From Chloroflexota bacterium (GTDB lineage: Bacteria; Chloroflexota; Dehalococcoidia; Dehalococcoidales; JAUYDJ01), in contig JAUYDJ010000047.1 in assembly GCA_030690025.1 (NCBI GenBank), positions 1 through 6,645 on the forward strand: a DNA stretch of 6,645 bases. The letters run 5' to 3'. Below the pieces are notes generated by a model, which was not told the DNA's origin, did no database searches, and saw nothing but the letters and a program-made list of their open reading frames with translations. A program made the position numbers and the translations under genes. Below, in pieces: positions 5,581-6,645 of the stretch (the stretch's first letter is position 1; every line of letters starts with the position of its first letter).

Positions 5581-5689
5581 CTCAATCATGGTTGTCATTG
5601 CGAGGAGCGTAGCGACGAAGCAATCTCATTCCCCACCCATCCGAGATTGCTTCGCTTCGCTCGCAATGACACCGACAACTAAGATTGAG
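5581..5689. repeat. 109-bp near-palindromic repeat element
   Basis: Nested inverted arms. The outer arms 5581-5596 and 5674-5689 match at 14 of 16 positions. The inner arms 5593-5627 and 5643-5671 match apart from about 6 extra bases in the left arm (GCGAGGAGCGTAGCGACG against the shorter right copy). The central loop is the C-rich stretch at 5628-5642. The inner arm, with ATTGCGAG and GAAGCAATCTC, is of a type seen as scattered palindromic repeats in many bacterial genomes. It sits in the 297-nt gap between the divergently transcribed oxidoreductase and surE genes and could fold into a long hairpin in RNA of either strand. It is probably non-coding and mobile by a MITE-like or REP-like route. 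Confidence 0.7.
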
Positions 5690-5711
5690 TAAAAGGCCGC
5701 TATCTCTTCAA

Positions 5712-5739
5712 TGGACGCCCCTACTGCGGCCATGATAAA
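5712..5739 (+). promoter_or_regulatory. Weak promoter candidate for surE
   Basis: TGGACG (5712-5717) and GATAAA (5734-5739) with a 16-nt spacer, each matching 4 of 6 consensus bases, give a leader of about 16 nt before the surE ATG. There is no good Shine-Dalgarno site: AGG at 5746-5748 is 13 nt from the ATG. Low confidence. Confidence 0.22.
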
Positions 5740-5761
5740 CTGATTAGGTAAGATATAAGAT

Positions 5762-6544
5762 ATGAAGATACTGGTAACTAATGACGATGGCATACTGGCT
5801 CCCGGGCTGTGGGCGCTGGTGCGGGCGCTGAAGAGAATCGGCGAAGTGGTAGTCGTCGCTCCGGATGGCGAACGCAGCGCCATCGGCAGCGCCGTCACGC
5901 TGCGCCGGCCAATCCGGGTGGAAAAAGTAACGCCACAGGTGGCCGGAGTAGTGACTTATGCCATCGAAGGCACCCCGGTCGATAGCGTCCTGCTGGCTTT
6001 AGGCAAGCTGGCGAAAGATAACCTGGACCTGGTTGTTTCTGGCGTCAACCACGGGCTGAACCTGGGCGATGATGTCACTATCTCCGGCACGGTGGCTGCC
6101 GCGTTACAGGGCTACCTGCATGGTCTCCCTTCACTTGCCATCTCCACCGAAAGAGACCGTCCCGCCCATTTCTTTGAGACCGCCGCCGAATTTGCGTCAC
6201 TGCTGGCCCGCCGAATCAACCATAATGGTTTGCCCGTTAATGTGCTGCTCAATGTCAATCTGCCCGATGTGCCCCTCTCCGAGATAAAAGGGCTGGAGAT
6301 TACCCACCTGGCTACCCGCAGCCATACGGATTCCGCCGAGGAGCAGGACGACGGACACTACAAGCTGGTGCGCTACAAGATTGACAAGGCGCCAGATGAC
6401 CGGACTGACGTGTGGGCCATCGACCGGGGCAATATCTCCATTACCGCCCTCCACCCTAACTTGATACAGCAGCCACCGCCACCCATCCCCGAAAGCCTGT
6501 ACGCCGGCCTGCTCCAGGAACTGCAGGACCATACCCGCCATTGA
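5762..6544 (+). CDS. surE: 5'/3'-nucleotidase SurE
   Basis: SurE removes the phosphate from nucleoside 5'- and 3'-monophosphates and can shorten polyphosphate; it is a cytoplasmic, divalent-metal-dependent enzyme linked to stationary-phase survival. The 260-residue length is normal for the family. Metal-site residues are visible at the N terminus: N7-D8-D9-G10 and S39 (APDGERSAIGS), then N96 (VSGVNHGLNLGDD). GTPVDSV (70-76) and SGTVAAA (108-114) are the other family blocks. Where most members read 'YSGTV' this one has ISGTV. The C terminus carries a PPPPIP stretch and a helix. The start at 5762 fits exactly because the NDDG strand must begin with MKILVTNDDG; the ribosome site is poor. It is transcribed away from the oxidoreductase, with the palindromic repeat between them. 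Identification is secure. Its nucleotidase activity could recycle AMP produced by cyclic nucleotide breakdown, but nothing ties it to the cyclase operon. Confidence 0.95.
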   Translation: MKILVTNDDGILAPGLWALVRALKRIGEVVVVAPDGERSAIGSAVTLRRPIRVEKVTPQVAGVVTYAIEGTPVDSVLLALGKLAKDNLDLVVSGVNHGLNLGDDVTISGTVAAALQGYLHGLPSLAISTERDRPAHFFETAAEFASLLARRINHNGLPVNVLLNVNLPDVPLSEIKGLEITHLATRSHTDSAEEQDDGHYKLVRYKIDKAPDDRTDVWAIDRGNISITALHPNLIQQPPPPIPESLYAGLLQELQDHTRH

Positions 6545-6570
6545 CCGTCCTCATGCCAACCTGATATAGT
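6541..6570 (+). promoter_or_regulatory. Promoter overlapping the surE stop codon
   Basis: TTGACC (6541-6546, 5 of 6) with an 18-nt spacer and TATAGT (6565-6570, 5 of 6) is the best two-box match in the window. Its -35 box includes the surE TGA. Transcription would begin near 6577, so the next gene has its own promoter. Confidence 0.45.
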
Positions 6571-6599
6571 TTAAGTGTAGCCATCGACCGGGAACGGCG

Positions 6600-6645
6600 G
6601 TGAGCTTTCCAGTCACCCAAGACAAAGCGGCCGCTTGGATCTGGT
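6600..6645 (+). CDS. Possible start of next gene, 3' partial
   Basis: A GTG-started frame reading VSFPVTQDKAAAWIW is open to the right edge of the window, about 23 nt downstream of the predicted transcription start. The ribosome site is weak (GGGAACGG). The 15 residues are too few for identification, and only the promoter in front of it and the absence of stops support it. Confidence 0.3.
   Translation, partial: MSFPVTQDKAAAWIW

Noticed and set aside
5581..5689. CRISPR repeat or intrinsic terminator
   Set aside because: There is one copy, no regularly spaced repeats and no T tract; a dispersed palindromic element explains it better.
5626..5898. 90-codon minus-strand frame across the repeat and the surE start
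   Set aside because: Its C-terminal part (IASEAKQSR) is the usual translation of the palindromic repeat, and the rest is antisense to the SurE metal-binding motif.
1..6645. tRNA, rRNA or riboswitch
   Set aside because: No cloverleaf, ribosomal or known riboswitch pattern was recognised on either strand; the non-coding gaps are short and accounted for by promoters, hairpins and the repeats.

Overview
This window looks like a moderately GC-rich bacterial chromosome fragment. The gene style, the dispersed palindromic repeats and a lone cytoplasmic molybdenum or tungsten oxidoreductase would fit an anaerobic Chloroflexota/Dehalococcoidia-type genome. That placement is an impression from sequence style, not something a marker gene here proves.

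Layout, left to right. Bases 2-292 hold the AT-richer tail of a large serine recombinase reading frame. It runs in from outside the window and ends inside a C-rich/G-rich hairpin repeat (256-311), so the left edge is probably the scar or end of a mobile element. After a short leader with a candidate promoter (381-409) come three closely spaced plus-strand genes: a soluble class III adenylate cyclase (476-1189), a GAF plus HD-GYP phosphodiesterase (1204-2415) and a metallo-beta-lactamase-fold hydrolase that may be a cyclic nucleotide phosphodiesterase (2453-3223). Behind them is a very strong Shine-Dalgarno site with a GTG-started small frame (3246-3503), and within that frame a hairpin with a T tract (3310-3338) that could end the operon. 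On the minus strand is a 682-residue bis-MGD oxidoreductase (3416-5464) with one [4Fe-4S] motif, no Tat signal and no visible partner subunit. Its promoter region (5513-5541) faces a 109-bp near-palindromic repeat (5581-5689). Then follow the 5'-nucleotidase surE (5762-6544), a good promoter overlapping its stop codon, and the first codons of a possible next gene at the right edge.

How the genes may work together. The three-gene plus-strand unit could be a compact nucleotide-signalling circuit. The cyclase has the complete catalytic set for making cAMP. The GAF domain of the second protein has a nearly complete NKFDE motif, the signature of cyclic-nucleotide-binding GAF domains, fused to an HD-GYP output that would hydrolyse c-di-GMP or a related dinucleotide. 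The third protein could be the enzyme that removes the signal. This would link cAMP to cyclic dinucleotide turnover in one transcript. The catalytic motifs are seen directly; the linkage is inference. The oxidoreductase and surE appear to be independent transcription units.
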